A stretch of 64,000 bases of DNA from Bacillota bacterium (GCA_023410475.1 JAEYPS010000012.1:46471-110470), one strand, 5' to 3'. Positions 41,365-50,192 are shown, counted from the first letter of the stretch. Program-made: numbers and translations. Notes: generated from the letters alone by a model not told the origin.

Positions 41365-43113
41365 ATGCGTATCGCCAGGAAAGGACTGTCGCTCAAGTGG
41401 GGATTGCTTGTAATCATGGCGCTGTGCTGGATATTACCTGTGGCGGTCATTTTGTTTTACTCCGGATATTCAATCGACAACAACGTACAGGCTCGCATCA
41501 GAGAGACTATCACTACGAGCGTTGATATAGCGTTTGCGCAGACCGAGGAAAAGCTTAAAGGCGCGATGAACGCGTCTCGGGCATCCTCTTACGACGACAC
41601 CATACGAAATGCCTACGACAGGTACCAAAACGACAAAGACGGCATTACGCTCAACGACTCAGTTACGGCATATCTTCGGCAGCAGTACGGCTACGATAGC
41701 AGCTTTTACGCGACATTTCTTTTCTTTACCTCTGACCCTCATAACGTATACTATGCCAACAACCGCATGGACTCGGGTGAAGGCTTCAGCTTCCAAAACA
41801 TCAAAGGTTACAGGTCGGGCATACATGATAAGGTTTTAGGACTGTATCCCGAACTCGGCACAAGCATCGGTTTTTTTGCGGAAGACCAAAAACTGTATAT
41901 GGTGCGCAATATCGTTGATAAAAAGTTTAAACCCTATGCCGTCATAATTATGAAATGCAATCAGGAGTCGCTGTTCGAAAGCATACGAGGCATAGTATGG
42001 CTTAAAGACGCCGCCGTTCGAATCGACGACATCACATGCCTTGTAGTGGGCGAAGGGGGCATCAGGGCGGGCGAAAATGACGGCGTTCGGTACGACAGCG
42101 CAAATGACAAATATACAATACAGACGTCCGCGAGACTGCCGGGGCATACGCTGAGGCTCGCCGTTATATCCGACAGCGCGGGCCTCTTGAGCGAGCTTCC
42201 CGACGTAAGAAGCACGCTTCCGCTTTTAGGATTGTTCGCCGTACCGCTGCTGCTTTTCGTCGTTTGGGCTTATTATCACTATGTCTCGCGTCCCGTCGAA
42301 GTGCTTGTAGACTCCGCCGGACGCATGGAGGCGGGCGAACGTGGGTATACGGTCACGAATATGCCGGCCAGCCGGGAGTTTCGTTATCTGACGGAGCGCT
42401 TCAACAGCATGTCGCAGCAGCTGCAGCACCAGTTCGAGCGCATATATCAGGAGCAGGCAGAGCTGCAGGACGCGCGCATGAAGGCTTTAAGGTCCCAGAT
42501 AAACCCGCACTTCCTGAACAACACTCTGGAGGTCATACTGTGGGAAGCGCGAATGAACAAGAATGAAAAGGTGTGCCGTATGATCGAAGCGCTCTCGACC
42601 ATGCTTGACGCCGCGACTGCAAGAGGAGGGCGCGCACGTGGGACCATAGAGCAGGAACTTGTTTATACGAACGCGTACCTCTATATACTGTCACAGCGCC
42701 TGGGAGACAGGCTGGCTATCAGAAGAGAGATAGCCCCCGAAACGCTGAACGCGCTTGTTCCGTGTCTTATACTGCAGCCCATAGTCGAAAATGCTATAGA
42801 GCACGGTATCGCTTTGCTGCAAAAAGGAGAGCTTGCGCTGCGCGTCATGCTTGAAGGCGGCTCGCTTATAATCGAAGTGGAAAACGACGGCAGTATGACG
42901 GGGGAGGACAAACAGAGGATCGCACGGCTTTTGGATATGAACGATGATACGGAAAGTGCCGGTGAAAACGGCCATTGCGTCGGCATACGCAATGTAATGC
43001 GAAGGCTCAGGATACTCTGCGGCGAAGAGGGAGGATTATCCATCACCGAGGTCTCACCGGGAAGGATATTGGCTCGTATCGTCATTCCGAATGTCGAGTT
43101 TGAATCACAATAG
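41365..43113 (+). CDS. YesM-type sensor histidine kinase
   Basis: 582 residues from the ATG at 41365 (GGAGG 7 bases upstream; an ATG at 41359 is too close). Membrane segments at about 14-33 and 286-306 enclose an extracellular sensor of about 250 residues. A HAMP linker (YHYVSRPVEVLVDSA) and coiled coil follow. The His_kinase domain has the phospho-acceptor in SQINPHFLNNTLEVI near residue 381, and the ATPase region has LQPIVENAIEHGI and HCVGIRNVMRRL. It lies between nagB and the transporter genes, so it probably senses the sugar or its binding protein and phosphorylates the regulator at 46759. Confidence 0.92.
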   Translation: MRIARKGLSLKWGLLVIMALCWILPVAVILFYSGYSIDNNVQARIRETITTSVDIAFAQTEEKLKGAMNASRASSYDDTIRNAYDRYQNDKDGITLNDSVTAYLRQQYGYDSSFYATFLFFTSDPHNVYYANNRMDSGEGFSFQNIKGYRSGIHDKVLGLYPELGTSIGFFAEDQKLYMVRNIVDKKFKPYAVIIMKCNQESLFESIRGIVWLKDAAVRIDDITCLVVGEGGIRAGENDGVRYDSANDKYTIQTSARLPGHTLRLAVISDSAGLLSELPDVRSTLPLLGLFAVPLLLFVVWAYYHYVSRPVEVLVDSAGRMEAGERGYTVTNMPASREFRYLTERFNSMSQQLQHQFERIYQEQAELQDARMKALRSQINPHFLNNTLEVILWEARMNKNEKVCRMIEALSTMLDAATARGGRARGTIEQELVYTNAYLYILSQRLGDRLAIRREIAPETLNALVPCLILQPIVENAIEHGIALLQKGELALRVMLEGGSLIIEVENDGSMTGEDKQRIARLLDMNDDTESAGENGHCVGIRNVMRRLRILCGEEGGLSITEVSPGRILARIVIPNVEFESQ

Positions 43114-43229
43114 GCAACCAAAAGCAATAAAGAGCAATCGTGGGTATATGGTATGTCCTTTCATGTAAACTATAATTATTTTGAGGCTATTCAATTCCGC
43201 CTGATTTAATTTTTTAAAATGGAGGAAAT

Positions 43230-44561
43230 ATGATGAAAAAGACCATCGCATTGATACTTGTTCTGGCTATGGCAATCGCGGTATTCGCGGGATGCAGCGG
43301 CGCTCAGCAGCTGGGACAGGAATCCAAGCAGCCGGCCCAGAGCCCTGATGCTCCCGAAAACGCCGCTTCGTCCGTAACTATCACTGTTGTAACGTCCTAC
43401 GGCGGCGACGACGGCAACCGCGGCAACTATGAAGCGGCTGTCAAAGGCTATGAGGCCGCAACCGGCAACAAGGTGCAGGACGCTTCCGCGACTTCCAACG
43501 AAGAGTGGAAAGCCAAGGTCATGACCGATTTTGAGACAGGCACAGAACCGGACGTACTGTTCTACTTCCTCGGTACCGACGCAAACGCTATCGTTGAGGC
43601 AGACAAGGTCGTTTCTATCGATGAGATACGCGAAGTCTACCCCGAATACGCTTCCAACATGAAGGAAGACATGCTTGTTCCGTCCCCGGCCAACGGTAAG
43701 GTATACGGAGTGCCGTCCAGCGGGTTCTGGGAAAGCATGTTCGTAAACACAAAGGTCTTAGAGGCCGCCGGTGTAAAGGTTCCCGGCCCCGACTACACGT
43801 GGGATCAGTTCCTTGCAGACTGCCAGAAGATAAAGGACGCCGGGTACACCCCTGTCGCTGTTTCGCTGCAGGAAGTTCCTCACTACTGGTTCGAGTTCGC
43901 GGTGTACAACAACGGAAGCACAAAAAACCATCTCGATATGCCCGCTTCGGCGACGGACGCAGCAGGCCAGAAATGGGCTGCAGGCTTCGAAGATATAAAG
44001 CAGCTCTATGAAATGGGCTTCCTGCCCGAGAATACGCTTACGGCAACCGACGCTGAGACATGCCAGCTTATGGCTGACGGACAGGCCGCCTTCCTTATAG
44101 ACGGTTCCTGGAAGGTCGGGTTCTTTGTCGAGAACGCCGGAGACCGGCTCGGCGACTACGCACTTACATATGTTCCCGGAAAAGGCGACAGGAAGGCCTC
44201 CGATATCATTGGCGGTATATCGATGGGATATTACATCACGCGCCAGGCATGGGAAGATGAGACGAAGCGCGAAGCCGCAATTAAGTTCATCGAATACATG
44301 ACGAAGGACGAGGTGCTCTCTACGTTCGTTACTACCGAAGTCACAGCGCTGAAGAACGGCGCAACGCCTTCCGGACTCAATTCGCTTCAGCAGTCCGCCG
44401 CCGAGATGTGCGGAGGAGTTACGAGCATTGTTGCCCCCGTTCAGGATTCACTCAGCCCCGAAGCAAGAGGAGAACTGTTCTCGAACATCAAGAACATCGT
44501 TACCGGCAAGATGACTATTGCCGAAGCCATAGAATCCGCGCTCGCTATCGCGGCTCAGTAA
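43230..44561 (+). CDS. Sugar ABC transporter substrate-binding lipoprotein
   Basis: 443 residues, signal peptide with lipobox VFAGC (lipidated Cys near residue 22). It belongs to the family 1 solute-binding proteins (MalE/UgpB fold): ITVVTSYGGDDGNRGNYEAAV near the start, GTEPDVLFYFLGTD, AYGVPSS-like KVYGVPSSGFWESMFVNTKV near 165, and MADGQAAFLIDGSWKVG near 285. From its place between the nag enzymes and two permeases it should bind chitobiose or a chito-oligosaccharide outside the cell. A hairpin directly after its stop codon would raise its expression over the permeases. Confidence 0.92.
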   Translation: MMKKTIALILVLAMAIAVFAGCSGAQQLGQESKQPAQSPDAPENAASSVTITVVTSYGGDDGNRGNYEAAVKGYEAATGNKVQDASATSNEEWKAKVMTDFETGTEPDVLFYFLGTDANAIVEADKVVSIDEIREVYPEYASNMKEDMLVPSPANGKVYGVPSSGFWESMFVNTKVLEAAGVKVPGPDYTWDQFLADCQKIKDAGYTPVAVSLQEVPHYWFEFAVYNNGSTKNHLDMPASATDAAGQKWAAGFEDIKQLYEMGFLPENTLTATDAETCQLMADGQAAFLIDGSWKVGFFVENAGDRLGDYALTYVPGKGDRKASDIIGGISMGYYITRQAWEDETKREAAIKFIEYMTKDEVLSTFVTTEVTALKNGATPSGLNSLQQSAAEMCGGVTSIVAPVQDSLSPEARGELFSNIKNIVTGKMTIAEAIESALAIAAQ

Positions 44562-44573
44562 AACTTTAAGACA

Positions 44574-44599
44574 AAGGGGCTGCCCTTGGGTAGCCCCTT
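44574..44599 (+). terminator. Hairpin after the binding-protein gene (copy 1)
   Basis: AAGGGGCTGCCC pairs with GGGTAGCCCCTT, followed by ATAGAA rather than a T run. A nearly identical hairpin is at 44760-44785. It may be a partial terminator or an mRNA-stabilising stem. Confidence 0.65.
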
Positions 44600-44759
44600 A
44601 TAGAATGTCAAAAAAGTTATAGAGTATAATTTGTGGGCAAGACGGGCTATGCCCGCAGCCCACACCTTGCAGTTTTGCACAGTTCCCGGCGAAGTGAGGA
44701 ACAAGGCGAAGCGAACAAAACTGAAAACTGGCGAAAACCGAAGGTTTTTCGACAAGCTA
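44600..44759. repeat. Structured intergenic element between two matching hairpins
   Basis: The 160 bases hold several inverted repeats: TGTGGGC (44632-44638) with GCCCACA (44658-44664), which encloses CGGGC TAT GCCCG (44643-44655); GTTCC with GGAAC near 44682-44702; and AAAACC GAA GGTTTT near 44735-44747. No protein frame is seen. The layout, with matching ends and a structured centre, resembles a small repeated (REP/MITE-like) element. Confidence 0.5.
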
Positions 44760-44785
44760 AAGGGGCTGCCCTTGGGCAGCCCCTT
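44760..44785 (+). terminator. Hairpin before the permease genes (copy 2)
   Basis: AAGGGGCTGCCC pairs perfectly with GGGCAGCCCCTT; ATTTA follows. Differs from copy 1 by one base in the stem. Confidence 0.65.
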
Positions 44786-44845
44786 ATTTAACAAGAGTCC
44801 ACAATAAAACCCTGAGCGCTTTTGGGAGTAAAAAGGCGGTACATT

Positions 44846-45736
44846 ATGAATTCGACGATATACAAGAAAAAAACGCCGCTGCTGCTGTTCCTTATACCGG
44901 CTTTTATATTTTTATCGATATTCCTGTACTACCCGTTTATACAAAACATCATAAACAGCTTTCTTAACATATCGGGCCTCGGCACTGCCGCCAAAGGCAT
45001 AAACGACCCGTGGTATTCGAACTATGTAAGGATGTTCGAAGACCCGAATATGAGAACGGCCATGCTGAACACGCTGCTGCTTACAGTTGCCACGATTGTC
45101 TTTCAGGTAGGCATAGCGCTCGTGCTGGCACTGCTTGTAGACAGGATAAGAGCGGGCGCGCAGCTTTTCAGGACAATATACTTTTTCCCTATTGTAATCA
45201 GCGCGACGGCGCTCGGACTGCTGTTCAACCTTATATTCCTGTACAACGGAGGAATGCTCAACCAGCTGCTGCAGAACGTAGGCTTAATAACCGGCAACAT
45301 AGACTGGAAGGACATGGAGCATTTCATGGGTACGATGCTCACGCCTGTAATGTGGCAGTACGTAGGGTTCTATTTCGTAATAATCGTTACCGGGCTCAAT
45401 AATATTTCCCCCGACGTATATGAGGCCGCCGAGCTTGACGGTGCGAGCGGGTTCAAGCGCACATGGTATGTCACGCTTCCTCTGCTCAGGAATGTGCTGT
45501 GCACATGCCTTGTGCTCGCGGTGACAGGCGCTCTTAAGGTGTTTGACCTGCCGTGGGTAATGATGGGCGCCGGCATACCTATGGATCAATCGTGGCTTAC
45601 CGGCACATACATGTACAACCAGGCATTCCTGCGGGGCGACGTCGACTATTCGTCCGCTATCGCGGTTGTCATCGTCGTACTGGGCGTTGTGCTTGCGCAG
45701 GTCGCAAGCAAAGTGTTCAAACAGAAAGACTATTGA
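44846..45736 (+). CDS. Sugar ABC transporter permease (MalF/UgpA type)
   Basis: 296 residues from the ATG at 44846 behind AAAAGGCGG. Six membrane segments. The ATPase-docking EAA motif is YEAAELDGASGFKRTWYVTLP near residue 200. Forms a heterodimer with the next gene product and receives sugar from the lipoprotein at 43230. No ATPase is encoded in this operon. Confidence 0.92.
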   Translation: MNSTIYKKKTPLLLFLIPAFIFLSIFLYYPFIQNIINSFLNISGLGTAAKGINDPWYSNYVRMFEDPNMRTAMLNTLLLTVATIVFQVGIALVLALLVDRIRAGAQLFRTIYFFPIVISATALGLLFNLIFLYNGGMLNQLLQNVGLITGNIDWKDMEHFMGTMLTPVMWQYVGFYFVIIVTGLNNISPDVYEAAELDGASGFKRTWYVTLPLLRNVLCTCLVLAVTGALKVFDLPWVMMGAGIPMDQSWLTGTYMYNQAFLRGDVDYSSAIAVVIVVLGVVLAQVASKVFKQKDY

Positions 45737-45750
45737 GGGAGAGAAGAACC

Positions 45751-46641
45751 ATGAGAAAAATAGCGTCAAACGCGCCTTTAAAGAGAAAAAAATTCTCGCT
45801 CTCCAAAACCGTTATATATTTTGTGCTCATAGTATGGGGTATCACCACGGTGTATCCGTTTTTATGGGTCATTATAAACTCGTTCCGACTTAAAGGCGAG
45901 ATCCGCTCTGATTCGTTTTCGATACCATGGCCGTGGACGCCGAGCTTTACGCTGGGCAACTACGAAACAGCTATGCAGCGCTCCGACTTTGCGAACGCCT
46001 ATACTAACAGTATTATCATCTCGACGACTGTAACGATATTCGTAGTGCTGCTGGCAGGGCTTGCGGCGTACGGTCTCGTACGATACAACTTCAGGGGCAA
46101 GAAGATAGTCTACGGCCTTATTATCGCGAGCATGATGTTTCCTGTGTTTTCAACGATAATACCGGTATTTCGGCTGGAGGTGGCGATGGGCATCGCGAGC
46201 ACCGGAAACCGCTGGTATTCTATACTGTCCGTAATACTGCCTCAGATAGCGGGCAATCTGTCGTTCGCCATAATAGTTCTTATGGGTTTTATACGCTCCG
46301 TTCCGATAGAGCTTGAGGAATCGGCGTATATCGACGGGTGCAATGTTTTCAGGATATTTTTCAAGATAATAATCCCTGTCGCTAAGCCGTCGTTCGCGAC
46401 GGTAGCGATATTCTCGTTTCTATGGTCTTACAACGATCTTTTTACACAGATGTTTTTGCTCCGTTACCCGAACGAGCGAACGATAACGCTGCTGCTCAAC
46501 GAGATAAGCTCGCAGGCGGGCGTCAATTACGGGCTTATGGCAGCGTCCGTAGTGCTCGTCGTCGTACCGGTGCTGATAGTATATATACTTCTTCAGAAAA
46601 ATATTATAAAAGGTTTAACCGTAGGTGCTATAAAAGGCTGA
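45751..46641 (+). CDS. Sugar ABC transporter permease (MalG/UgpE type)
   Basis: 296 residues from the ATG at 45751 (GAGGGAGAG upstream). The frame is open further upstream, but inside the preceding permease gene, so the long start is rejected. Six membrane segments, the first at VIYFVLIVWGITTVYPFLWVI. The EAA loop is LEESAYIDGCNVFRIFFKIIIP near residue 195-215. Partner of the upstream permease. Confidence 0.92.
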   Translation: MRKIASNAPLKRKKFSLSKTVIYFVLIVWGITTVYPFLWVIINSFRLKGEIRSDSFSIPWPWTPSFTLGNYETAMQRSDFANAYTNSIIISTTVTIFVVLLAGLAAYGLVRYNFRGKKIVYGLIIASMMFPVFSTIIPVFRLEVAMGIASTGNRWYSILSVILPQIAGNLSFAIIVLMGFIRSVPIELEESAYIDGCNVFRIFFKIIIPVAKPSFATVAIFSFLWSYNDLFTQMFLLRYPNERTITLLLNEISSQAGVNYGLMAASVVLVVVPVLIVYILLQKNIIKGLTVGAIKG

Positions 46642-46665
46642 TCCATGGTATGATTTATACGGGGT

Positions 46666-46693
46666 CCCAAAAAAGTCATGAGGCTTTTTGGGG
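46666..46693 (+). other. Hairpin between the permease and regulator genes
   Basis: CCCAAAAAAG (46666-46675) pairs with CTTTTTGGGG (46684-46693) across an 8-base loop. TTTGGGGTGA at its 3' end recurs at 46730-46739. It may attenuate transcription into the regulator gene. Confidence 0.45.
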
Positions 46694-46758
46694 TGATAAT
46701 ACGGTGTCTCCGAAAAGCGCAAGCTGTTTGGGGTGAAATAAAACGTCGGGAGGCTTGT

Positions 46759-47508
46759 ATGTATAAGGTTGTGCTTATAGACGACGAAGCTGTCATCGTG
46801 GAAGGCCTGAAAAGAGCAATCGATTGGGCCGGCTACGGCTGCGAGGTTGTAGGCACAGCCTTCAGCGCTTCGCAGGGCACGGAAGCTATACGCGCTCATG
46901 CGCCTGACATACTCTTCACAGATATTAAAATGCCCGATACGAACGCTCTTATCATGCTGGCCGGCTTAAGAAGCGAGTTTCCCGATATGCAGGTGACGGT
47001 GCTCACGGGATACCGCAACTTTGAATACGCTCAGGAGGCGATAAGGCTAGGCGTAACGAGGCTGCTGTTAAAACCCTCAAAGATGGAAGAGATAAACGAA
47101 GCACTGGAGACCATGATAGCCGTCCTCGAAAAGGATAAAGCGGCGGGCGGCGCGGATGCGCCCCCTGATGATGAGTACAGCGCAAACAGCTTTATAGTGC
47201 GTCAGGCGATATGCTATCTCGAAAAGAACTTTGCCGATAAGATAACGCTTCAGGGCATCGCCGAGCATTGCTATGTATCTCAGTGGCATCTGTCAAAGCT
47301 TCTTAACAAGCACACGGGAAAGAGCTTTTACGATTTGCTGAATACCGCGAGGATCCGCGCCGCGAAACGTCTTCTCACAGATCCGAAGCTGAAGATAGGC
47401 GATATATGCGAGCTTGTGGGATATGCCGACACGGGCCACTTCTCAAGGGTCTTTAAAAAGGTGGAAGGTGTGAGTGCCAACGAGTACCGCAACCGGCTGG
47501 AGATGTAG
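46759..47508 (+). CDS. YesN/AraC-type response regulator
   Basis: 249 residues from the ATG at 46759 with GGGAGG upstream. The receiver domain (1-120) has the acidic pair in VVLIDDEAVIVEGL, the phospho-accepting aspartate in ILFTDIKMPDT near residue 54, and the lysine in LLLKPSKMEE. The C-terminal AraC domain (about 145-249) has both helix-turn-helix units: ITLQGIAEHCYVSQWHLSKLLN and IGDICELVGYADTGHFSRVFKK. It is a compact regulator and the natural partner of the kinase at 41365; it would activate the chitobiose genes. Confidence 0.93.
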   Translation: MYKVVLIDDEAVIVEGLKRAIDWAGYGCEVVGTAFSASQGTEAIRAHAPDILFTDIKMPDTNALIMLAGLRSEFPDMQVTVLTGYRNFEYAQEAIRLGVTRLLLKPSKMEEINEALETMIAVLEKDKAAGGADAPPDDEYSANSFIVRQAICYLEKNFADKITLQGIAEHCYVSQWHLSKLLNKHTGKSFYDLLNTARIRAAKRLLTDPKLKIGDICELVGYADTGHFSRVFKKVEGVSANEYRNRLEM

Positions 47509-47608
47509 GTTCAAGCGGTATCAGCGCTGCAGATTATGAGTATTAGACTCACATTGAAAGAAATGGGTTCAAAGCTCGTTTCTTTTGTTGTTAAAAGAGA
47601 GTTTGCCT

Positions 47609-48484
47609 ATGAATTTAATTATCAGGAATGAAAAGCTTGAAGTGACGGTTTCGGACGCCGGGGCGGAAATGCAGTCTATCAGGGACAATGAGGGGACTGA
47701 ATACCTCTGGGGGGCAGACCCTGCTTACTGGACGGGACGCGCGCCGAACCTCTTTCCGTATATAGGGCGTCTCACAGGCAGCACATATACTCTGGGCGGT
47801 AATCCTTACACTATGGGCATACACGGCTTTGCTGCGCAAAAGCGTTTTGCGCTTGAGCAAAAGTCGGGATACTCAGCAGTCTTTGTTCTCAGGGACGACG
47901 AGTCCACGAGAAAGATGTATCCGTTCAGATTCTCGTTCCGCGTAATATACCGTCTTGACGGCATGTGTCTGCACATAGTCTACAGAGTTGAAAACAAAGG
48001 CGAGAAAACTATGTATTTCGGCGTGGGAGGGCACCCCGGTTTTTCGCTGCCGTTTGTGAAAGGGCTAAAATTCGAAGACTATTATCTCGAGTTTTGCGAT
48101 AACCAAACACCCGTCCGTATCGGTCTCAGCGATACTTGCTATTGCAGCGGCGACGACAAGCCTTACCCGCTTAAAAACGGGCGCGAGCTTGCCCTTGCGC
48201 ACAGCTTGTTTGACGATGACGCCGTAATACTGGCAAAAGCCGCGAAGAGCGTTACCCTGAAAAGCCGGAAAGGCACAAAATCGGTGCGCGTTAATTACCC
48301 CGATATGAAGTATCTCGGGCTTTGGCAGATGTCCCGGACAAAAGCGCCGTATGTTTGCATAGAACCATGGACGTCGCTGCCGTCTCGTCAAGGAGTAATC
48401 GAAGACTTAGCTTTGCAAAGAGACCTTATTCGTCTGCCCGCAGGTGATAAGTATATGAACGAGTGGACGATCGAGGTTTTGTAA
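47609..48484 (+). CDS. Aldose 1-epimerase family protein (LacX-like)
   Basis: 291 residues from the ATG at 47609. The galactose-mutarotase fold is shown by VTVSDAGAEMQSIRDNEG at the start, WTGRAPNLFPYIGRLTG near 40, the histidine of MGIHGFAAQKRF near 73, VGGHPGFSLP near 140, and the C-terminal CIEPWTSLPSRQG. LacX-like members act on unknown sugars. As the last gene of the chitobiose cluster it could interconvert the anomers of the free GlcNAc or chitobiose, but this is inference. Confidence 0.85.
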   Translation: MNLIIRNEKLEVTVSDAGAEMQSIRDNEGTEYLWGADPAYWTGRAPNLFPYIGRLTGSTYTLGGNPYTMGIHGFAAQKRFALEQKSGYSAVFVLRDDESTRKMYPFRFSFRVIYRLDGMCLHIVYRVENKGEKTMYFGVGGHPGFSLPFVKGLKFEDYYLEFCDNQTPVRIGLSDTCYCSGDDKPYPLKNGRELALAHSLFDDDAVILAKAAKSVTLKSRKGTKSVRVNYPDMKYLGLWQMSRTKAPYVCIEPWTSLPSRQGVIEDLALQRDLIRLPAGDKYMNEWTIEVL

Positions 48485-48968
48485 TCCTGTGTTTTGTATA
48501 AACGAAACAGGTTATTCCCGGTATGTTTATAAGCTCCGTTAACCAATTAGAACAATATAACGCCGCTCTTTTCATTATATGCGAACACCCCTGGCAGCGC
48601 CGCGAAGTCCAAAAAGGAATAGTTGAAACGCATGGAATAAATTAAGAGTTGCAAAACTAAACGTTAACTTTTTTTGATTAACTCACGGAATAATTTAATA
48701 GATAAAGGAAAATATGTTATGTGGAATTGAATTGACAATTTTTCCGTTATTCTATAACCTAAAGGGAGTAACAGGCGTAACTAAACTCATACCAGAAAAC
48801 CATAACACGCATTTTTTTACTAAGACTTTAATAGATTATACGATTCTTTGCACTTGTTTTACAACAGGCAATGCTTCAATGATTAACCACAACACAAGCA
48901 GACACGTAAACAATGTTAAAAGCAGATTCAAAAATTGCAGCGGGATTCATGCTGCAGGAGGATAAACA
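48485..48968. other. Non-coding A+T-rich gap
   Basis: A weak hairpin, CCTGT with ACAGG, lies directly after the epimerase gene. An 83-codon frame at 48714-48965 has an AAAGG site but its sequence is not protein-like (many His, Asn, Thr; no hydrophobic pattern), and it ends over the ribosome binding site of the next gene. Nothing else was seen. Confidence 0.5.
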
Positions 48969-49529
48969 ATGCATCGGAGAAAATACACTTTTTCATTGAC
49001 GATAATCATCGTATTGTTAATTACTCTCGCATCGGGGTGTTCAATCGCGCAATCTGATGCGCAGGAGTTGGCCGAAGATGCGGGCCGGGGGGAAAACACC
49101 CCCCCCGGACATACTGTGAGGGAAGCGTCGCAGGAAGACGTGGATGGACCAGGCGGACTGACGCCGCTTGGCCCGGAGCAGGATCCGCTGTTTAATTTCT
49201 ATAACGTTCCAGCGGATTGGCCAAGGGTTGTTCCTTTGATGAGCGAGTTCCAAGTGACGGACTACGAATGGTCGGACGAAGAGATGTATGCCGCCGGTTA
49301 TGGAAATGTGAGCATGTCGAGGGCAAACAACTTCTATACCAATGCACAAAAGGAGCATGTCAGTTCTAATATATGGGAGCAGGATCCGGACACACCTTCT
49401 GTTAATGAAGGAACAAGGCAGGTTTTTAACTATATTGGAGAAGGTAATACTCTGTCAGTTATTCTGATTGAAAGCAGTGACAGCAGCCTTTATTTCGAAC
49501 TGTATTTCCGGCGGGCGCTTTTGGCATAG
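48969..49529 (+). CDS. Hypothetical lipoprotein
   Basis: 186 residues behind AGGAGG. The signal peptide ends LASGC (lipidated Cys near residue 24). A low-complexity polar linker follows (about residues 25-65). The C-terminal part, from about 70, contains PADWPRVVPLMSEFQ, YEWSDEEMYAAGYGNVS and a hydrophobic beta-rich end (LSVILIESSDSSLYFELYF), which suggests a small extracytoplasmic beta domain. I do not recognise the family. The linker is encoded by an exceptional G6/C8 hairpin at 49085-49108. Confidence 0.7.
   Translation: MHRRKYTFSLTIIIVLLITLASGCSIAQSDAQELAEDAGRGENTPPGHTVREASQEDVDGPGGLTPLGPEQDPLFNFYNVPADWPRVVPLMSEFQVTDYEWSDEEMYAAGYGNVSMSRANNFYTNAQKEHVSSNIWEQDPDTPSVNEGTRQVFNYIGEGNTLSVILIESSDSSLYFELYFRRALLA
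49085..49108 (+). repeat. Poly-G/poly-C hairpin inside the lipoprotein gene
   Basis: CCGGGGGG (49085-49092) pairs with CCCCCCGG (49101-49108); the C run itself is eight long (49099-49106). It lies in the codons for the linker (Arg-Gly-Glu-Asn-Thr-Pro-Pro-Gly). Slippage in an 8-base homopolymer would shift the frame. Confidence 0.75.
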
Positions 49530-49640
49530 AGCCACATTTAAGAAGTGATATTAAGAGGTTTCTGTGGTCTTGGACAGCATGCAAAAAGCCCGTCCGGCGA
49601 ATATGAAGAAACACAGACTATAGAAGAAAGGATGTTAAGA

Positions 49641-50009
49641 ATGTATAACGGAGAAAAAATCATTGGCAGTTGGGTAACAAATTTCATCACGGCAGGGCTA
49701 AGGGCGACGGGGAATCTTATCGTAACGGAAGAGGCTGTCTACTTTATCCCAACGACCGTTATTATGGGCTCTATAAGCAAAGCGGGAGACCTGTTTCAGG
49801 AAACAGAAGGCGGATATATTTGCCGATTTGCCCCACAGGATATTGTTTCAGCAACATCGAAAAGCAAATTGCTAAACAAAAGGATAGTTATGCAGGTCAA
49901 GAATCTGAAAGGGCTTGAACAGGAAGCGGTCATAGATAACGGTGCACTTTCGCTTAAGTCCATTATCAGTGCGATGTCAAAAATAACAAAGGTCCACGGA
50001 GCGGTTTAA
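49641..50009 (+). CDS. Small PH/GRAM-like domain protein
   Basis: 122 residues from the ATG at 49641 (GAAAGG 9 bases upstream); an alternative ATG is at 49632. The layout, NGEKIIGSWVTNFI, then GNLIVTEEAVYFIPTT, then the amphipathic C-terminal helix LSLKSIISAMSKITK, fits a single PH/GRAM-type beta-barrel domain as in bacterial bPH proteins. No signal peptide, so cytoplasmic or membrane-surface. Function unknown. Confidence 0.65.
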   Translation: MYNGEKIIGSWVTNFITAGLRATGNLIVTEEAVYFIPTTVIMGSISKAGDLFQETEGGYICRFAPQDIVSATSKSKLLNKRIVMQVKNLKGLEQEAVIDNGALSLKSIISAMSKITKVHGAV

Positions 50010-50192
50010 GTTACTGTATCGACCTTGGAGATAGATATACCAGAAACGGCCATTAGTTCATTCTACTTAAAATCCAATATTTAATGAAGAGTGATCACAA
50101 ACTTTTCACGTTGTATTCGTTAACTTCAAAAGTCCCGGATCTTGTCGTTTCGGAATAACCGTATAATCGACTGCACTTTCCCTTTCCCATAC

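Noticed and set aside
45553..45750. Upstream extension of the MalG-type permease
   Set aside because: Lies inside the preceding permease gene in another frame; the ATG at 45751 has its own ribosome binding site.
48714..48965. 83-codon frame before the unknown lipoprotein
   Set aside because: Not protein-like in composition and ends over the next gene's ribosome binding site.
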